64,000 nt of DNA. Origin: Desulfacinum infernum DSM 9756. Its GTDB lineage: Bacteria > Desulfobacterota > Syntrophobacteria > Syntrophobacterales > DSM-9756. The notes beneath the pieces were generated by a model, which was given only the letters and a program-made list of their open reading frames with translations, had not been told where the DNA came from and searched no databases. Position 1 is the stretch's first letter. Each line of letters begins with the position of its first letter. Made by a program: the position numbers and the translations under genes. Positions 34,845 to 45,007 of the stretch are shown piece by piece. The stretch spans positions 1 through 64,000 of the forward strand of contig NZ_FQVB01000025.1 of assembly GCF_900129305.1 (NCBI RefSeq), written 5' to 3'.

Positions 34845-36055
34845 ACTTGGCGATGGGCATGCGGATTCTTCTTTTTGCAGGCAAGGGCGGCGTGGGCAAG
34901 ACCAGCGTGGCGGCCGGAACAGGGATTCTCCTGGCGGAAAGAGGGCTGAAGACGCTGGTGATGTCCCTGGACCCCGCCCACAGCCTGAGCGATGCCTTCG
35001 ATCTGGACCGGCGCCTCATGGATGTGAACAAGGGTCGGCCGTTTGCCGTGGCTGAGCGTCTATGGATTCAGGAACTGGACGTACACGAGGAGATTCAAAA
35101 GCATTGGGGAGAGGTCTATCGGTATCTGAGCTTGCTGCTGAACGTGTCGGGGCTCGATGAGGTGCTGGCCGAGGAGCTGGCGGTCCTTCCGGGCATGGAA
35201 GAAGTGAGCGCGCTTCTCCATGTGAACCGGTATGCCCGCGAAAAGGCGTACGACGTCCTGATTCTGGATTGCGCTCCCACGGCCGAGTCCATCCGTTTCG
35301 TCAGCGTCCCCAAGGCGTTGGAGTGGTACATGGAAAAGATCTTCCGCATGGAGCGGAACCTTTTCCGGGCGGCCCGGCCGGTGGTGCGCCGTATCTCGGA
35401 CGTCCCCCTCCCCGAGGATGCCTATTTCGCCTCCATCGAAAGACTTTTTCAAAAGCTGCGGGGGGTGGACGCCATCTTGACCGATCCGGGAACGACTTCG
35501 GTTCGACTGGTGACGAACCTGGAAAAGATGGTCATTCGGGAAACCCAGAGAAGCTTCATGTTCTTTTCCCTGCACCAGCTGGGCATCGACGCCGTCATCG
35601 TCAACCGGGTGCTCACCGAAGGAGCGGAAAGCGCTTTTCTCAAGGCCCTGATCCACCAGCAGCAATCCTATCTCCACCTGGTCACCTCGGCTTTCCGGCC
35701 TATCCCCGTATTCACGGCGCCCTATTTCGAGCACGAAACCCTGGGCTATGAGCGCCTGAAAAAGCTGGCCCGGGCCCTCTACGGCGACACCCCGCCCCAT
35801 GGGATTCTCTATCGCCATCAGCCCGTGAAGTTCCTGTCGGAAAACGGACATCACAGGATTCTCGTCCACTTTCCTTTCGTCAGCCGCGACGAGATTTTAC
35901 TCCACAAGGTGGGCGACGAATTGATCATCCGCATGGGAACCTTCAAGAAAAATCTGGTCCTTCCCCGAGCCTTCGCGCGGCTGAAGCCTGAGAAGGCCCG
36001 GCTGGAAGAGGACACCCTCACCATAAGCTTTGGAGGGGATCATGAGCCCGCATGA
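34838..36055 (+). CDS. ArsA/GET3-type ATPase with HSP20-like C-terminal domain
   Basis: 405 residues. Deviant Walker A GKGGVGKTS (about 15-23), switch I LDPAHSLSDAF, switch II LDCAPTAESIRF and the A-loop-type VNRVLTEGAE identify the ArsA/GET3 family of the SIMIBI class. It has a single ATPase domain, unlike the doubled arsenite pump ArsA. The last 80 residues (about 320-400: HRILVHFPFVSRDEILLHKV) are the HSP20-like extension seen in a subset of bacterial ArsA proteins. No arsB, arsR or arsC gene is near, so a protein-targeting or chaperone role is more likely than arsenite export (inference). The start overlaps the lipoprotein stop. Confidence 0.85.
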   Translation: MVNLAMGMRILLFAGKGGVGKTSVAAGTGILLAERGLKTLVMSLDPAHSLSDAFDLDRRLMDVNKGRPFAVAERLWIQELDVHEEIQKHWGEVYRYLSLLLNVSGLDEVLAEELAVLPGMEEVSALLHVNRYAREKAYDVLILDCAPTAESIRFVSVPKALEWYMEKIFRMERNLFRAARPVVRRISDVPLPEDAYFASIERLFQKLRGVDAILTDPGTTSVRLVTNLEKMVIRETQRSFMFFSLHQLGIDAVIVNRVLTEGAESAFLKALIHQQQSYLHLVTSAFRPIPVFTAPYFEHETLGYERLKKLARALYGDTPPHGILYRHQPVKFLSENGHHRILVHFPFVSRDEILLHKVGDELIIRMGTFKKNLVLPRAFARLKPEKARLEEDTLTISFGGDHEPA

Positions 36056-36299
36056 AGAACACAAAAAGGAATCGGAACATTCCGAGGGCGGTCGGTGCGA
36101 TTGTCCCATGTGCCGCATGATGCATGCCCTGGGTGGCGCCAAAGGGCGGACCGGACCTTTCTGGGAACATCTGACCAACGCGCGTATCGAGGTTCTTCGG
36201 GCCGTGCGCAGCCTGGTCGACGAGCGGATCGATCACCTGGAAAAGAAGAAATCCGAAAAGGACCGGGGCAAGAAGGCCGTCAAGATCGATGTGGAATAA
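36042..36299 (+). CDS. Small Cys/His-rich protein overlapping the ArsA gene
   Basis: 85 residues, hydrophilic. Contains RCDCPMCRMMHALGG (three Cys, one His), a candidate metal site, then an amphipathic helix and a Lys-rich tail. ATG 36042 with TGGAGGGG inside the 3' end of the ArsA gene; the 14-bp overlap implies translational coupling. No family recognised. A metallo-partner of the ATPase is possible. Confidence 0.55.
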   Translation: MSPHEEHKKESEHSEGGRCDCPMCRMMHALGGAKGRTGPFWEHLTNARIEVLRAVRSLVDERIDHLEKKKSEKDRGKKAVKIDVE

Positions 36300-36323
36300 C
36301 TCCGCGGCGGGGTCGGTCCGTCT

Positions 36324-36887
36324 TCACTCCAGCCACAGCACACCTAGATCCAACTCAAGCTGTTGGAAGGGTTCGGCGCGGACCTTGGCCGAGCCGGCAT
36401 GGACGCCCGCCAGCACCCATCGACCTGCCTCCAGGACGAAGACCTCCAGGGTCTGAAGATCGGGGTCCAGGAGCCAGAGGTGTCGGACTTCATGCCGAGC
36501 GTAGATGGGCATCTTGTCCGCCCGGTCCCGGCGCGCCGTGGCGGGCGAGAGCACCTCGCAGATCCAGTCCGGGGCGACGGAAATCCAGTTGTGGGGTTCG
36601 TCCGTGGGGAACCGCTCCTTCTTCCAGCCGGCCAGGTCCGGCACCAGGATGTTCTCCCCGAAGGCCACTTCCGGCTCCAGGATGATCACCCAGCCTCCCG
36701 GACCGCCTCCCCTCCCGAAATCGAACGTCGGGCCAATCTCATATCCCATGCGCGAAGCGGCGACGGCGTGCTTGCGGGACGGCCGCGGGGCGGTCACCAG
36801 CTCCCCGCCGATGATCTCGCCCACCACGTTTTCCGGCAGGTCGTAGAGATCCTCGTACACCGCCCGTCTCTTGGCTGGTTCCCACAT
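36324..36887 (-). CDS. Uma2/DUF820-family putative restriction endonuclease
   Basis: A 187-residue PD-(D/E)XK-fold protein. The family core is present: LVPDLAGWKKE, then PDWICEVLSPATARRDRADK (Glu and downstream Lys of the nuclease site) and HLWLLDPD. Uma2 proteins are abundant in cyanobacteria and some anaerobes, and their biological function is poorly known. It converges with the ArsA operon (stops 24 bp apart). Confidence 0.82.
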   Translation of the reverse strand: MWEPAKRRAVYEDLYDLPENVVGEIIGGELVTAPRPSRKHAVAASRMGYEIGPTFDFGRGGGPGGWVIILEPEVAFGENILVPDLAGWKKERFPTDEPHNWISVAPDWICEVLSPATARRDRADKMPIYARHEVRHLWLLDPDLQTLEVFVLEAGRWVLAGVHAGSAKVRAEPFQQLELDLGVLWLE

Positions 36888-37150
36888 GGCGCCGTCCTTC
36901 CTGTAGATTTTTTCCAGCGATTATGAATAACTATCACCGCCCGCCCCGCTCGTGTCAAGAAGCCCAAAGTTCCGCCCGGCCGGTGTGTCCTCAGGCACGG
37001 CACCTTGTGCCTCCCGTCCCGCGGGCTGGAGGGGTGAGCCATCATTGGCTCTTACAGTGTTCTGCTTCGGAAGGTGCGTTCCATCCCTCGCAGGCGCGGA
37101 CGTCCGCCCTGGAGGCTGGGAGCGTGGTCGAGACTCCGCTCATGAACGCT
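36888..37150. other. Non-coding stretch with short inverted repeats
   Basis: No gene seen. It holds a GCACGGCACCTTGTGCC near-palindrome near 36995 and a GCGGACGTCCGC palindrome near 37097, both of the REP-like GC-rich type. Confidence 0.4.
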
Positions 37151-37281
37151 TTTTTCGTAGCGCAGCCCTTCAGGGCTGCGGAAGAGTCCCCTGACGTCTG
37201 ATGGGTTATCGTGTACTGCCTGCCACTTCAAGGGGTTGCGATGGCCCTTTCCCGCGGGGCTGAAGCCCCGCGGCTACGAAA
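37151..37281 (+). repeat. REPIN-like repeat, family A copy 4 (best preserved)
   Basis: TTTTTCGTAGCGCAGCCCTT and AGGGCTGCGG form the left hairpin. CCCGCGGGGCTGAAGCCCCG and CGGCTACGAAAGG form the right. Both outer ends read GTAG into a hairpin when viewed inward. It is a good reference copy for searches. Confidence 0.82.
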
Positions 37282-37335
37282 GGAACGGAAACTCCCCGCC
37301 ATCTTACGCCGGAAAGCGTTTCTCGGACCACCCCT

Positions 37336-37500
37336 GGGAGGCTGTCCGAGAACTCCGCCACCCGTCACTCCCGCGCAAGCGGGAGTCCATAACTTATTGG
37401 AAAGACTGGATCCCCGCTTTCCGTTCAAGCCGGGGATAAGCCTCGCGGGGATGACGGATGGGCGTTGGAAGGGGCAAATGAGCCATTTTCGGACACGCCC
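37336..37500 (-). repeat. MITE-like repeat, family E copy 2
   Basis: Borders GGGAGGCTGTCCGAGAACTC and CATTTTCGGACACGCCC. The interior, read on the minus strand, is CCGTCATCCCCGCGAGGC through CTTGCGCGGGAGTGACG, matching 24335-24500. It abuts the stop codon of the OppC-type gene. Confidence 0.65.
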
Positions 37501-38382
37501 CTAGCGTCCGATCTTGGGGTTGAGTTCCTCACGCAGCCAGTCGGCGAAAAGGTTGATGCCGACCACGAGCAGGATGAGCGCGGCGCCGGGAAAGACGACC
37601 ATCCACCACATGCCGGCATAGATGTAGTTCTTGCCAATGGAGATCATCATGCCCAGGCTGGGCTCGGTGAGGGGCACGCCGACGCCGAGGAAGCTCAGGG
37701 TGGCTTCGAGCATGATGACCACGGCCAGATCCACGGCCACGACCACCAGGATGGGAGGGATGGCGTTGGGAAGGACATGGCGCACCAGCAGCCGGAAATC
37801 CCGGGCTCCGGTCGCCTTGGCGGCCATCACGTAGGCTTCTTCTTTGACTTCCAGCACGCTGCCGCGCATGGTGCGGGCGTAGCGCACCCAGTCGGCGATG
37901 GAGATGGCGGCAATGACGGTGACGATGCCGGTCTTTTTGAAGACGCCCAGCAAAAGGATGGCCAGGAGCGTGGTGGAAAAGGAAAAGACCGTGTCCGCGA
38001 GACGCATGGAGAAAACATCGATCCAGCCCCCGTAATAGCCGGCCAGGAGGCCCATGAGCACGCCGAACGTGCCGGCGATGAGCACCACGCTGAAGCCGAC
38101 GATGAGCGACGTGCGGCAGCCGTAAATGATGGTGCTCAGGATGTCGCGGCCCTGGTCGTCGGTTCCCAGCACAAAGGGGGCTTCGCCTCCCTCCATCCAA
38201 ATGGGAGGCTTGAGGAAGTGTTCCAGGCTCACCTGCTGAAGATCGTAGGGATTTTGCGGGGTGATCCAGGGGGCGCACAGGGCCGCCAGGACAAAGACCA
38301 GCAGGATCGCGCTGCCCGCCATGGCGGGCGGATCATGCAGAAAGCTGTGGAACATCTTGGATCGGGTTCGCGGCTTAGTCAT
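37501..38382 (-). CDS. Peptide ABC transporter permease, DppC/OppC family
   Basis: A 293-residue inner-membrane permease with about six helices. The cytoplasmic coupling loop EEAYVMAAKATGARDFRLLV (EAA motif) contacts the ATPases. The N-terminal OppC-type region includes APWITPQNPYDLQQ. It overlaps the dppB-like gene by eight bases and is the last gene of the operon. Confidence 0.9.
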   Translation of the reverse strand: MTKPRTRSKMFHSFLHDPPAMAGSAILLVFVLAALCAPWITPQNPYDLQQVSLEHFLKPPIWMEGGEAPFVLGTDDQGRDILSTIIYGCRTSLIVGFSVVLIAGTFGVLMGLLAGYYGGWIDVFSMRLADTVFSFSTTLLAILLLGVFKKTGIVTVIAAISIADWVRYARTMRGSVLEVKEEAYVMAAKATGARDFRLLVRHVLPNAIPPILVVVAVDLAVVIMLEATLSFLGVGVPLTEPSLGMMISIGKNYIYAGMWWMVVFPGAALILLVVGINLFADWLREELNPKIGR

Positions 38383-39340
38383 AGCGTATCTTCGGGTTCA
38401 AAACGGCGTAAAGGATATCGACCACCATGTTGATGGTGATGATGAGAAACGCCGCCAGCATGATGTAGGTGACGATCACCGGCTGGTCCGTCTCGTAGAT
38501 GGACTGGAGCAGCAGGTTGCCCATGCCCGGCCACTGGAAGATGGTTTCCGTGACGATGGAAAAGGCGATGAGTTCGCCGAACTGGAGACCGGCCATGGTG
38601 ACCACGGGGATGAGCACGTTGCGCAGGGCGTGTTTGACGATCACCTTGCCCGGCGGGAGGCCCTTGGCCCAGGCGGTCTTGATGTACTCCTCCGCCAACA
38701 CCTCGCGCATGCCGGCCCGGGTGAGCCGAAGCAGCACCGCCAACTGGTACATGGCCAGAGTGGTGGCGGGAAGCACCAGGTGCTTGAGGCCGTCCGCCGT
38801 GAGCAGACCGGTGCGCCAGAAACCGATCTGGACGGTTTCTCCGCGCCCGAAAGGCGGCAGAATGCCCATGTAGACGCCAAAGATCATGATGAGCAGCACG
38901 CCCGTGAGGAACGTGGGGATCGAGATGCCGCCGAGAGAGCCGGCCATGACGAGGCGGCTGGGCCAGGAAGAGGGATTGAGGCTCACCAGAACGCCCAAAC
39001 CGACTCCCAGGGTCAGGGCGATGAGCATGGCCGTAAACGCCAGTTCGAAGGTGGCCGGGAAGCGCTCCAGGATCAGGCCCAAGGCCGGTACGCGGCTGAC
39101 GTACGACTTGCCGAAGTTGCCGTGCAGAGCATTCCAGATGAAGCGCCCGTATTGCACGTGCGTGGGTTGATCCAGGCCGAAAGCGCGCCGCACTTCTTCG
39201 ATCTCCTGCTGGGTCGCGTACTTGCCGGCCATGGTCAGGACCGGATCGCCCAGGTAGCGGAAGATGATGAAACAGATCATGGAGACGGCGAGCAGCACCA
39301 CCACGCCCTGGATCAACCGTCTGAGAATGTAAGTGGTCAT
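38375..39340 (-). CDS. Peptide ABC transporter permease, DppB/OppB family
   Basis: A 321-residue integral membrane protein. It starts with YILRRLIQGVVVLLAVSMIC, the conserved first helix of DppB/OppB permeases. The coupling loop EEYIKTAWAKGLPPGKVIVK is followed by four helices. It pairs with the downstream DppC-like permease to form the channel. ATG at 39340; 58 bp after the binding-protein gene. Confidence 0.9.
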   Translation of the reverse strand: MTTYILRRLIQGVVVLLAVSMICFIIFRYLGDPVLTMAGKYATQQEIEEVRRAFGLDQPTHVQYGRFIWNALHGNFGKSYVSRVPALGLILERFPATFELAFTAMLIALTLGVGLGVLVSLNPSSWPSRLVMAGSLGGISIPTFLTGVLLIMIFGVYMGILPPFGRGETVQIGFWRTGLLTADGLKHLVLPATTLAMYQLAVLLRLTRAGMREVLAEEYIKTAWAKGLPPGKVIVKHALRNVLIPVVTMAGLQFGELIAFSIVTETIFQWPGMGNLLLQSIYETDQPVIVTYIMLAAFLIITINMVVDILYAVLNPKIRYD

Positions 39341-39398
39341 AGGCTTTTGGTTGAAGGCTCCCGCAAGCGGGAGCCGTCTTCATGGTTTCGGCAAAGGG

Positions 39399-40931
39399 CT
39401 ATTTCACCCCGATTTCCTTGTACACCATCCAGCGGTCCGGACGCGGCTGGAAGACGATGCCCTTGTCCTTTTGCATGGCATACAGATCTTCCTGGTAATG
39501 GAGCGGGATCCAGACGATCTTCTCTTCCATGGCGTACTTGTTGAGCTCTTCCAGAGCCTTCTTGCGCTGGGCCGGATCCACCATGTCGGCGGTGGCTTCG
39601 AGCATCTGGTCCAGTTTGGGATCGCTGTAGGAGGTTCCGTTCAGACCGCCGTAGCCCTTCGCATCATCCCGAGTGTGAGCCAGCTTGAAGTAGGTGCGGC
39701 CCATGTCGAAGGTTCCGTCGAACCAGCCGATCAGGTAGAACTGAAGGCTGCCTTCGCTCACTTCCGGGAAGAAGATGGACTTGGGCTTCACGTCCAGTTT
39801 GACCTTGATGCCCACCTTGGCCAGGTACTTGGCCACGGCCTCGGCGATCTTTTCGTCCTGGACGTAGCGGTCGTTGGGTCCCGTCAGGGTGATTTCGAAG
39901 CCGTTCTCGTAGCCGGCTTCCTTGAGGAGCTTCCTGGCACCTTCCGGATCGTAGGGCAGCCGCTTGATGTCGGGGTTGTAGCCGATGGTGGGAGGATCCG
40001 GAATCTGAGCCGCCGGCGTGGCATGTCCGCGCATCACCTTCTCGATGATTTCGTCTTCGTTGATGGCCATGTACATGGCCTTCCGCACCCGGATATCCGC
40101 CCAGGGATCCCCCGGTTTGTTGCCCAGGGCCAGGAAGATGGATCGGCGAGCCGGACGGCTGATGACCTCCACCTTCGGGTTGGCCTTCACCTTTTCAAAG
40201 AGTTCCACCGGAACGCCGGTCATGATGTCCGCCTGGCCCGATACGAGGGCGGCGAAGCGGGTTGAGGACTCCGTGATCGGACGCACTTCCACCTTCTTGA
40301 TGGCGGGAGCCCCTTCCCAGTAGTTTTCGTTGGCCTCCATGCGCACATAGGAGCCCTTGACCCATTCCACCAGCTTGTAGGCCCCGGTGCCGATGGGGTG
40401 GATCATGACGTCGCCGGGGTCGCGCTGTTCGGTGGACTCCTTGTCCATGATGAAGATCTGGTGCAGGTTGTTGGCGAACCAGGGAATGGGGGTCTTGGTT
40501 TTGATCTCAACGGTGTAATCGTCGATGATCGTGATGGAATCGATGGACTTGCCGGTGTTCAGAAATTCGGAGACCTCCGGGTTGCTCAGGCGTTCGAAGC
40601 TGAATTTCACGTCTTCGGCGTTGAAGGGATTGCCGTTGTGGAAGGTCACGCCCTTTCGCAGGTAGAACCTCCAGGTCAGCAGATCCGGATGTTCCCAGCG
40701 TTCCGCCAGGGCCGGAACGAGCTTCCCATCGGGGCCCTTGCGCTGCAAGAGGCCGTCGAAGAAGTTGGCCATGAACGACAGGCCGGCATCGGAGTCGTCC
40801 CCGTGCGGATTCATCATGCGCGGTGGCGTGTCCACCGCCACCACCAGAGAGGTCTCCGCCGCGGCCTGAGCCGCCGTCAGGAACCCCAGGGTCAGAAGGC
40901 CCACCAGCAGGATCGCCATCTTGCTTCTCAT
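39399..40931 (-). CDS. Periplasmic peptide-binding protein, SBP family 5
   Basis: 510 residues. Signal peptide 1-25 (ILLVGLLTLGFLTAAQAAA). The mature protein begins ETSLVVAVDTPPRMMNPHGD and contains the family 5 signature region around LAERWEHPDLLTWRFYLRKG and VTFHNGNPFNAEDVKFSFER. It should bind small peptides in the periplasm and deliver them to the DppBC-like permeases. ATG 40931 follows GGGGGAG. Coupling with isoaspartyl dipeptidase suggests that isoaspartyl or acidic dipeptides are cargo. Confidence 0.92.
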   Translation of the reverse strand: MRSKMAILLVGLLTLGFLTAAQAAAETSLVVAVDTPPRMMNPHGDDSDAGLSFMANFFDGLLQRKGPDGKLVPALAERWEHPDLLTWRFYLRKGVTFHNGNPFNAEDVKFSFERLSNPEVSEFLNTGKSIDSITIIDDYTVEIKTKTPIPWFANNLHQIFIMDKESTEQRDPGDVMIHPIGTGAYKLVEWVKGSYVRMEANENYWEGAPAIKKVEVRPITESSTRFAALVSGQADIMTGVPVELFEKVKANPKVEVISRPARRSIFLALGNKPGDPWADIRVRKAMYMAINEDEIIEKVMRGHATPAAQIPDPPTIGYNPDIKRLPYDPEGARKLLKEAGYENGFEITLTGPNDRYVQDEKIAEAVAKYLAKVGIKVKLDVKPKSIFFPEVSEGSLQFYLIGWFDGTFDMGRTYFKLAHTRDDAKGYGGLNGTSYSDPKLDQMLEATADMVDPAQRKKALEELNKYAMEEKIVWIPLHYQEDLYAMQKDKGIVFQPRPDRWMVYKEIGVK

Positions 40932-41027
40932 CGTCGCTCCCCCTTTCCTTTTTCTTGAGTTGACCAACACTGCCTTACGCGACCGGGGCTGATTCCCTCG
41001 GCCGCAGCCTCACCCTCCAAGGACTCA

Positions 41028-41993
41028 TCAAGCATGGAGAAAGCATCTCACCTGATGGTCGCCGGTCAGCGACGTCAATGGCGGACGCTCCTTGTCGCAG
41101 ATGTCCATGCGCTTCGGGCAGCGCGGATGAAAGTGGCAGCCCGCCGGCGGATGGATCGGACTGGGCACGTCGCCCTGGAGCAGGATCCTCCGGCGAGTGA
41201 CTTTCGGGTCCGGAATGGGGACGGCGGAGAGCAGGGCTTCCGTATACGGATGTTTGGGATGGTTGTAGATCTGCTCGTAGGTGCCCATCTCCACGATCTT
41301 CCCGAGATACATGACCGCCACCCGGTCGCAGATGTATTCCACCACGGCCAGGTCGTGGGCGATCAAGAGGTAGGAAAGTCCGAACTCCCGCTGCAAGTCG
41401 AGAAGCAAATTGATGATCTGGGCCTGGATGGAGACGTCCAGAGCGGACACCGGCTCGTCTCCGATGACGATCTTGGGATCCAGGGCCAGGGCCCGTGCGA
41501 TGCCGATCCGCTGCCGTTGGCCGCCGGAAAATTCGTGGGGGTAGCGCCGGCCGTGTTCAGGCGATAGCCCCACTTTTTCCAGCAGAAACGCAATGCGCTC
41601 ACTGCGTTGGCGTCCCGGGTACAGCCCGAACGTGTCCATGGGGTCACCCAGGATCTGGTTCACGGTCATGCGCGGGTTGAGCGACGAATAGGGATCCTGG
41701 AAAATGATCTGCATTTCCCGGCGCAGTTCACGCATGCGTTGGGCTTTGACTCGTGCGATGTCTTCCCCGTTGTAGAGAATTCGACCGGAAGTGGTGGGAA
41801 TCAGGCGCAGCACACCCAGGCCGGTGGTCGTCTTGCCGCAGCCGCTTTCGCCCACAAGCCCGAGGGTTTCCCCTTCCCTCAGGGTGAAGGACACGCCGTC
41901 CACGGCGTACACATAACCCACCGTGCGGCCCAGGAGGCCCTTTTTGATGGGGAAATGAACTTTTAATTCGTCAACCTGAAGCAGCGTCTTCAC
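41028..41993 (-). CDS. Peptide ABC transporter ATP-binding protein, DppF/OppF family
   Basis: 321 residues. Walker [10 protein letters not shown], signature [10 protein letters not shown], Walker [15 protein letters not shown]. The C-terminal oligopeptide-transporter extension holds [14 protein letters not shown], whose Cys may bind an Fe-S cluster as in Dpp/Opp ATPases. GTG at 41993 follows GAGGAAC, 15 bp after the DppD-like stop. Expected to pair with the upstream ATPase. Confidence 0.92.
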   Translation of the reverse strand: MKTLLQVDELKVHFPIKKGLLGRTVGYVYAVDGVSFTLREGETLGLVGESGCGKTTTGLGVLRLIPTTSGRILYNGEDIARVKAQRMRELRREMQIIFQDPYSSLNPRMTVNQILGDPMDTFGLYPGRQRSERIAFLLEKVGLSPEHGRRYPHEFSGGQRQRIGIARALALDPKIVIGDEPVSALDVSIQAQIINLLLDLQREFGLSYLLIAHDLAVVEYICDRVAVMYLGKIVEMGTYEQIYNHPKHPYTEALLSAVPIPDPKVTRRRILLQGDVPSPIHPPAGCHFHPRCPKRMDICDKERPPLTSLTGDHQVRCFLHA

Positions 41994-42008
41994 AGTGTTC
42001 CTCGATGG

Positions 42009-42998
42009 TCAGGTCCCGTACAGGAAGCAGCGGACCAGGCGGCCGGAACCCAGATCCTGCAATTCCGGTTCTCGCTCACGGCAAACGGCCATGGAATGGG
42101 GGCATCGGGGTTCGAAGCGGCAGCCGGGCGGCAGATCCAGCAGGCCGGGGACCATCCCGGGGATTTCCTCCAGGCGCAGGCGCCCTTTTTTCGAGCGCTC
42201 TCCCAGCTTGGGAATGGAGCGGAGGAGTCCCCGGGTGTAGGGGTGTTTCGGGTCTTCGAAGAGCGGCAGGGTGGCGGCCTGTTCCACCACCTTCCCCGCG
42301 TACATCACTACCACCCGCTGGGCGATCTCGGCAATGACGCCCAGGTCGTGGGTGATCATCATGACCGCGGTCTGAAAGTCCTCTTTGAGCTGTAGCATGA
42401 GGTCCAGGATCTGGGCCTGCACAGTGACATCCAGGGCCGTGGTGGGCTCGTCGGCGATGAGGATTTCCGGGTCGCAGGCAAGGGCCATGGCGATCATGGC
42501 CCGCTGGCGCATTCCGCCGGAAAGCTGATGCGGGTATTCGGACGCGCGCTTGTGTGGGGCGGGAATCTGCACCTTTTCCAGCATAGCCACGGCGTGTCGC
42601 CAGGCTTCACGGCGTCCCATGCCGCGATGCAGCTGGAACATCTCGGCGATCTGATCCCCGATGGTATAGACCGGATTGAGCGAGGTCATGGGCTCCTGGA
42701 AGATCATAGCGATGCGGTCCCCCCGGATGCGGCGCATGGCCGAGGGCTGCAGGGTCGTCAGGTCCATGCCGTCGAACCAGATGTGACCGCCGACGATCTT
42801 TCCGGGCGGCTCGGGGATGAGGCGCATGATCGATTGGGCCGTAACGCTCTTGCCGCACCCGCTTTCACCCACCACGCCCAGCACTTCCCCTCGGTCCAGG
42901 TGAAAGGAGACGTCGTCCACAGCCCGCGCCACCCCCTCAAAGGTGGTGAAATAGGTCTTGAGATGCTGAATCTCCAGCAGGTGTCGGCTTTCCGTCAT
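42009..42998 (-). CDS. Peptide ABC transporter ATP-binding protein, DppD/OppD family
   Basis: 329 residues. Walker [11 protein letters not shown], signature [10 protein letters not shown], Walker [15 protein letters not shown] and the C-terminal [14 protein letters not shown] extension. ATG 42998 matches the family start (then [12 protein letters not shown]); ATG 43010 is an alternative, and the longer open frame is unsupported. It follows the dipeptidase gene by about 100 bp on the minus strand. Confidence 0.9.
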   Translation of the reverse strand: MTESRHLLEIQHLKTYFTTFEGVARAVDDVSFHLDRGEVLGVVGESGCGKSVTAQSIMRLIPEPPGKIVGGHIWFDGMDLTTLQPSAMRRIRGDRIAMIFQEPMTSLNPVYTIGDQIAEMFQLHRGMGRREAWRHAVAMLEKVQIPAPHKRASEYPHQLSGGMRQRAMIAMALACDPEILIADEPTTALDVTVQAQILDLMLQLKEDFQTAVMMITHDLGVIAEIAQRVVVMYAGKVVEQAATLPLFEDPKHPYTRGLLRSIPKLGERSKKGRLRLEEIPGMVPGLLDLPPGCRFEPRCPHSMAVCREREPELQDLGSGRLVRCFLYGT

Positions 42999-43096
42999 CG
43001 CTTGTCCCATGGAAAGAGTTTGCGGCAAAGGCGCACCTCTATAGCATTTCCAAGCCCGGATCACAAGGCGGCGGGTCGCATGGCCTCTCCATGAGT

Positions 43097-44257
43097 TCAG
43101 GTTTCGAAGGTTCCCTTGACCCGCACCCGGCCGTCGGCCACCATGACCCGTCCGCGGGCCATGACCCAATCCACGTTCAGTTCCTCGTCCAGCAGCACGA
43201 GATCCGCATCCAGCCCCACCTCGATGCGTCCCTTGATCCGGTCGATGCCGAGCCGTCGGGCCGGATGGACGGTGACCAGCGGAAGGATCTCTTCCAGACC
43301 GAATCCGCTTCGGACCAGGTCACGGACTTCCTGGTGCAGGCTGCTGATGTCGGCCACGGCAAGGCGCAGCAGTTTTCCGTGTTCGTCGAAAAGGGGCAGG
43401 GAGCCGTTGGAGTCGGAACTCAGGGTGATTCGCTCCAGGGGAACCCCGGCGTCCAGGGCCCGGCGCAGGGCGCTTTCCACATCGGATGCAAAGCCGAGAG
43501 ACTTGGGTGCCGCCGTGAGGTCGATGTTTCCTCCCCGCCGAGCGAATTCGATGGCCTGATCCAGCAATCTTTCGCCGCGGCTCACATGGGTCGGCAGAAA
43601 CTGACCGATGGGAATCTCCGTTTCTTCCACCATGCGCAGTACCGCCTCCAGCCCGCGGGGGCCGTCCCCCATGTGGAGATGCACCAGCCCCGCCTTGCCG
43701 CCGATCATCCCGCCCACCCGGGCTTCGGCGGCCAGCCGGCACAGCTCCTCATAGGAAGGCTGGGACGAGCGATGGTCCGAGAGGGCAACTTCTCCGACGC
43801 CGATCACCTTGGGGATGAGCGCAATGTCTTTGCGAACACTGCCGGTGATGGTGGGCGGCGGGAACTGGTACGACCCCGTGTAGATGTAGGTGGAAACCCC
43901 TTCTTCGTCCAGTTGCATGGCTTTGGCCAGCAACGACTCCGGCCGACGGGTCACGTCATCGGTTCCCAGACAGCCCACCACCGTGGTCACGCCCGCGCGA
44001 ACGATGGAAGACAATTGAATCTCGGGCGTGCGGGTCCGGAATCCGCCTTCGCCGCCTCCGCCCAGGAGATGGACATGGAGATCCACGAAACCGGGAACCA
44101 GGTATTTCCCCCGGGCGTCGATAGTCTCCACCGGGAGCCCTTCCGGAGCGGTCAGCCGTTCGGCGATCGCTGCGATCTTGCCCGCCGCCGTCAAGACATC
44201 CCGGATGCCCAAGGGATGGGGGGCGAACACCCGGGCATTCCGAATCAGTTTGAACAT
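43097..44257 (-). CDS. iadA: Isoaspartyl dipeptidase
   Basis: A 386-residue amidohydrolase-superfamily metalloenzyme that cleaves beta-aspartyl dipeptides arising from protein damage. Metal ligands lie in [17 protein letters not shown] (HxH), VHLHMGDG and [11 protein letters not shown]; the catalytic Asp is in [29 protein letters not shown] and [14 protein letters not shown] match IadA closely. ATG 44257 follows GAGGTG. It is the first gene of a six-gene operon with the peptide transporter, implying import and hydrolysis of isoaspartyl peptides. Confidence 0.9.
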   Translation of the reverse strand: MFKLIRNARVFAPHPLGIRDVLTAAGKIAAIAERLTAPEGLPVETIDARGKYLVPGFVDLHVHLLGGGGEGGFRTRTPEIQLSSIVRAGVTTVVGCLGTDDVTRRPESLLAKAMQLDEEGVSTYIYTGSYQFPPPTITGSVRKDIALIPKVIGVGEVALSDHRSSQPSYEELCRLAAEARVGGMIGGKAGLVHLHMGDGPRGLEAVLRMVEETEIPIGQFLPTHVSRGERLLDQAIEFARRGGNIDLTAAPKSLGFASDVESALRRALDAGVPLERITLSSDSNGSLPLFDEHGKLLRLAVADISSLHQEVRDLVRSGFGLEEILPLVTVHPARRLGIDRIKGRIEVGLDADLVLLDEELNVDWVMARGRVMVADGRVRVKGTFET

Positions 44258-44591
44258 GAAACACCTCGCTGGAAAGGGTTCGTCCGCATCGGAGGACGCG
44301 AACAACATGGAGAAGACGGGCGGTTGAAGTCAAAGGATTTTTGGTGAACGGCAAACCGGGCGAAACCGCCGACGGTTCAGGGCAATCGCAGCAACGGCGG
44401 GTTTCTTCCCGGGAATTTGTCGCCGACGCCCATGAAAAACGAAGCGGGCCTTCCGGAGCCGGGAACCGTCGTGGCGAATGATTATTCGGCCCTGTATCTC
44501 TCGTGCCCGGAAGTCCCAATGCCATGCTCTATAAAAACACACCATGGGTCCTATTTTGAAGGCGGAGGTTTGTAGAAGTTGGTCGGGCTTA
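44258..44591. other. Non-coding gap upstream of iadA
   Basis: No gene seen. A degenerate family D palindrome (GCGAATGATTATTCGGCCC) lies near 44475. The open frames here have no family features or ribosome sites. Confidence 0.4.
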
Positions 44592-44620
44592 TTGACAGGT
44601 GTTGAGAAAGAAAGTACAAG
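44592..44620 (+). promoter_or_regulatory. Candidate sigma-70 promoter upstream of the propionyl-CoA synthetase gene
   Basis: TTGACA (44592-44597), a 17-bp spacer and TACAAG (44615-44620). The -35 is perfect and the -10 matches 4 of 6. It would give a leader of about 380 nt before the start at 45008; the leader contains no gene that I can recognise. Confidence 0.45.
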
Positions 44621-45007
44621 AAGATGGTTCTGCGGAGCGTAAAGTCTTCGTGCAATTACTTTCTCTCTGAGAGTCTTCATGCGGCAGCGTGACCGATTTG
44701 TCTCTTTCGGTCTGTTGATCTCACTCTCCATCGCCCTCTCATAGCCCGAACGCGCACTGGTTCCTATTCACTTTCCTTGCAGGTTTCCACCGCGATTGGA
44801 AAACTGCCCTGCGCCGGCTGTGCCGTGCCCGGGTGGGCCCGCACCGTCACCGCCCCGGGCCGCAGCTTTCCGGAAAGGGGGGGGCTTTGCGTTCCGAACC
44901 GTTCATCCCAAATTGAGGGAAAGGAGGGCGAGCTCATAGGATTTTTAAGCGAAGAGAGGCCGTTAGGGTGAGTGCTCAGGTGGTTGGATTTCGTGAGGAG
45001 GTTGGCG

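Noticed and set aside
44330-44731. 133-codon open frame on the minus strand upstream of iadA
   Set aside because: Composition is not protein-like, there is no ribosome site, and it spans a degenerate palindromic repeat and a likely promoter.
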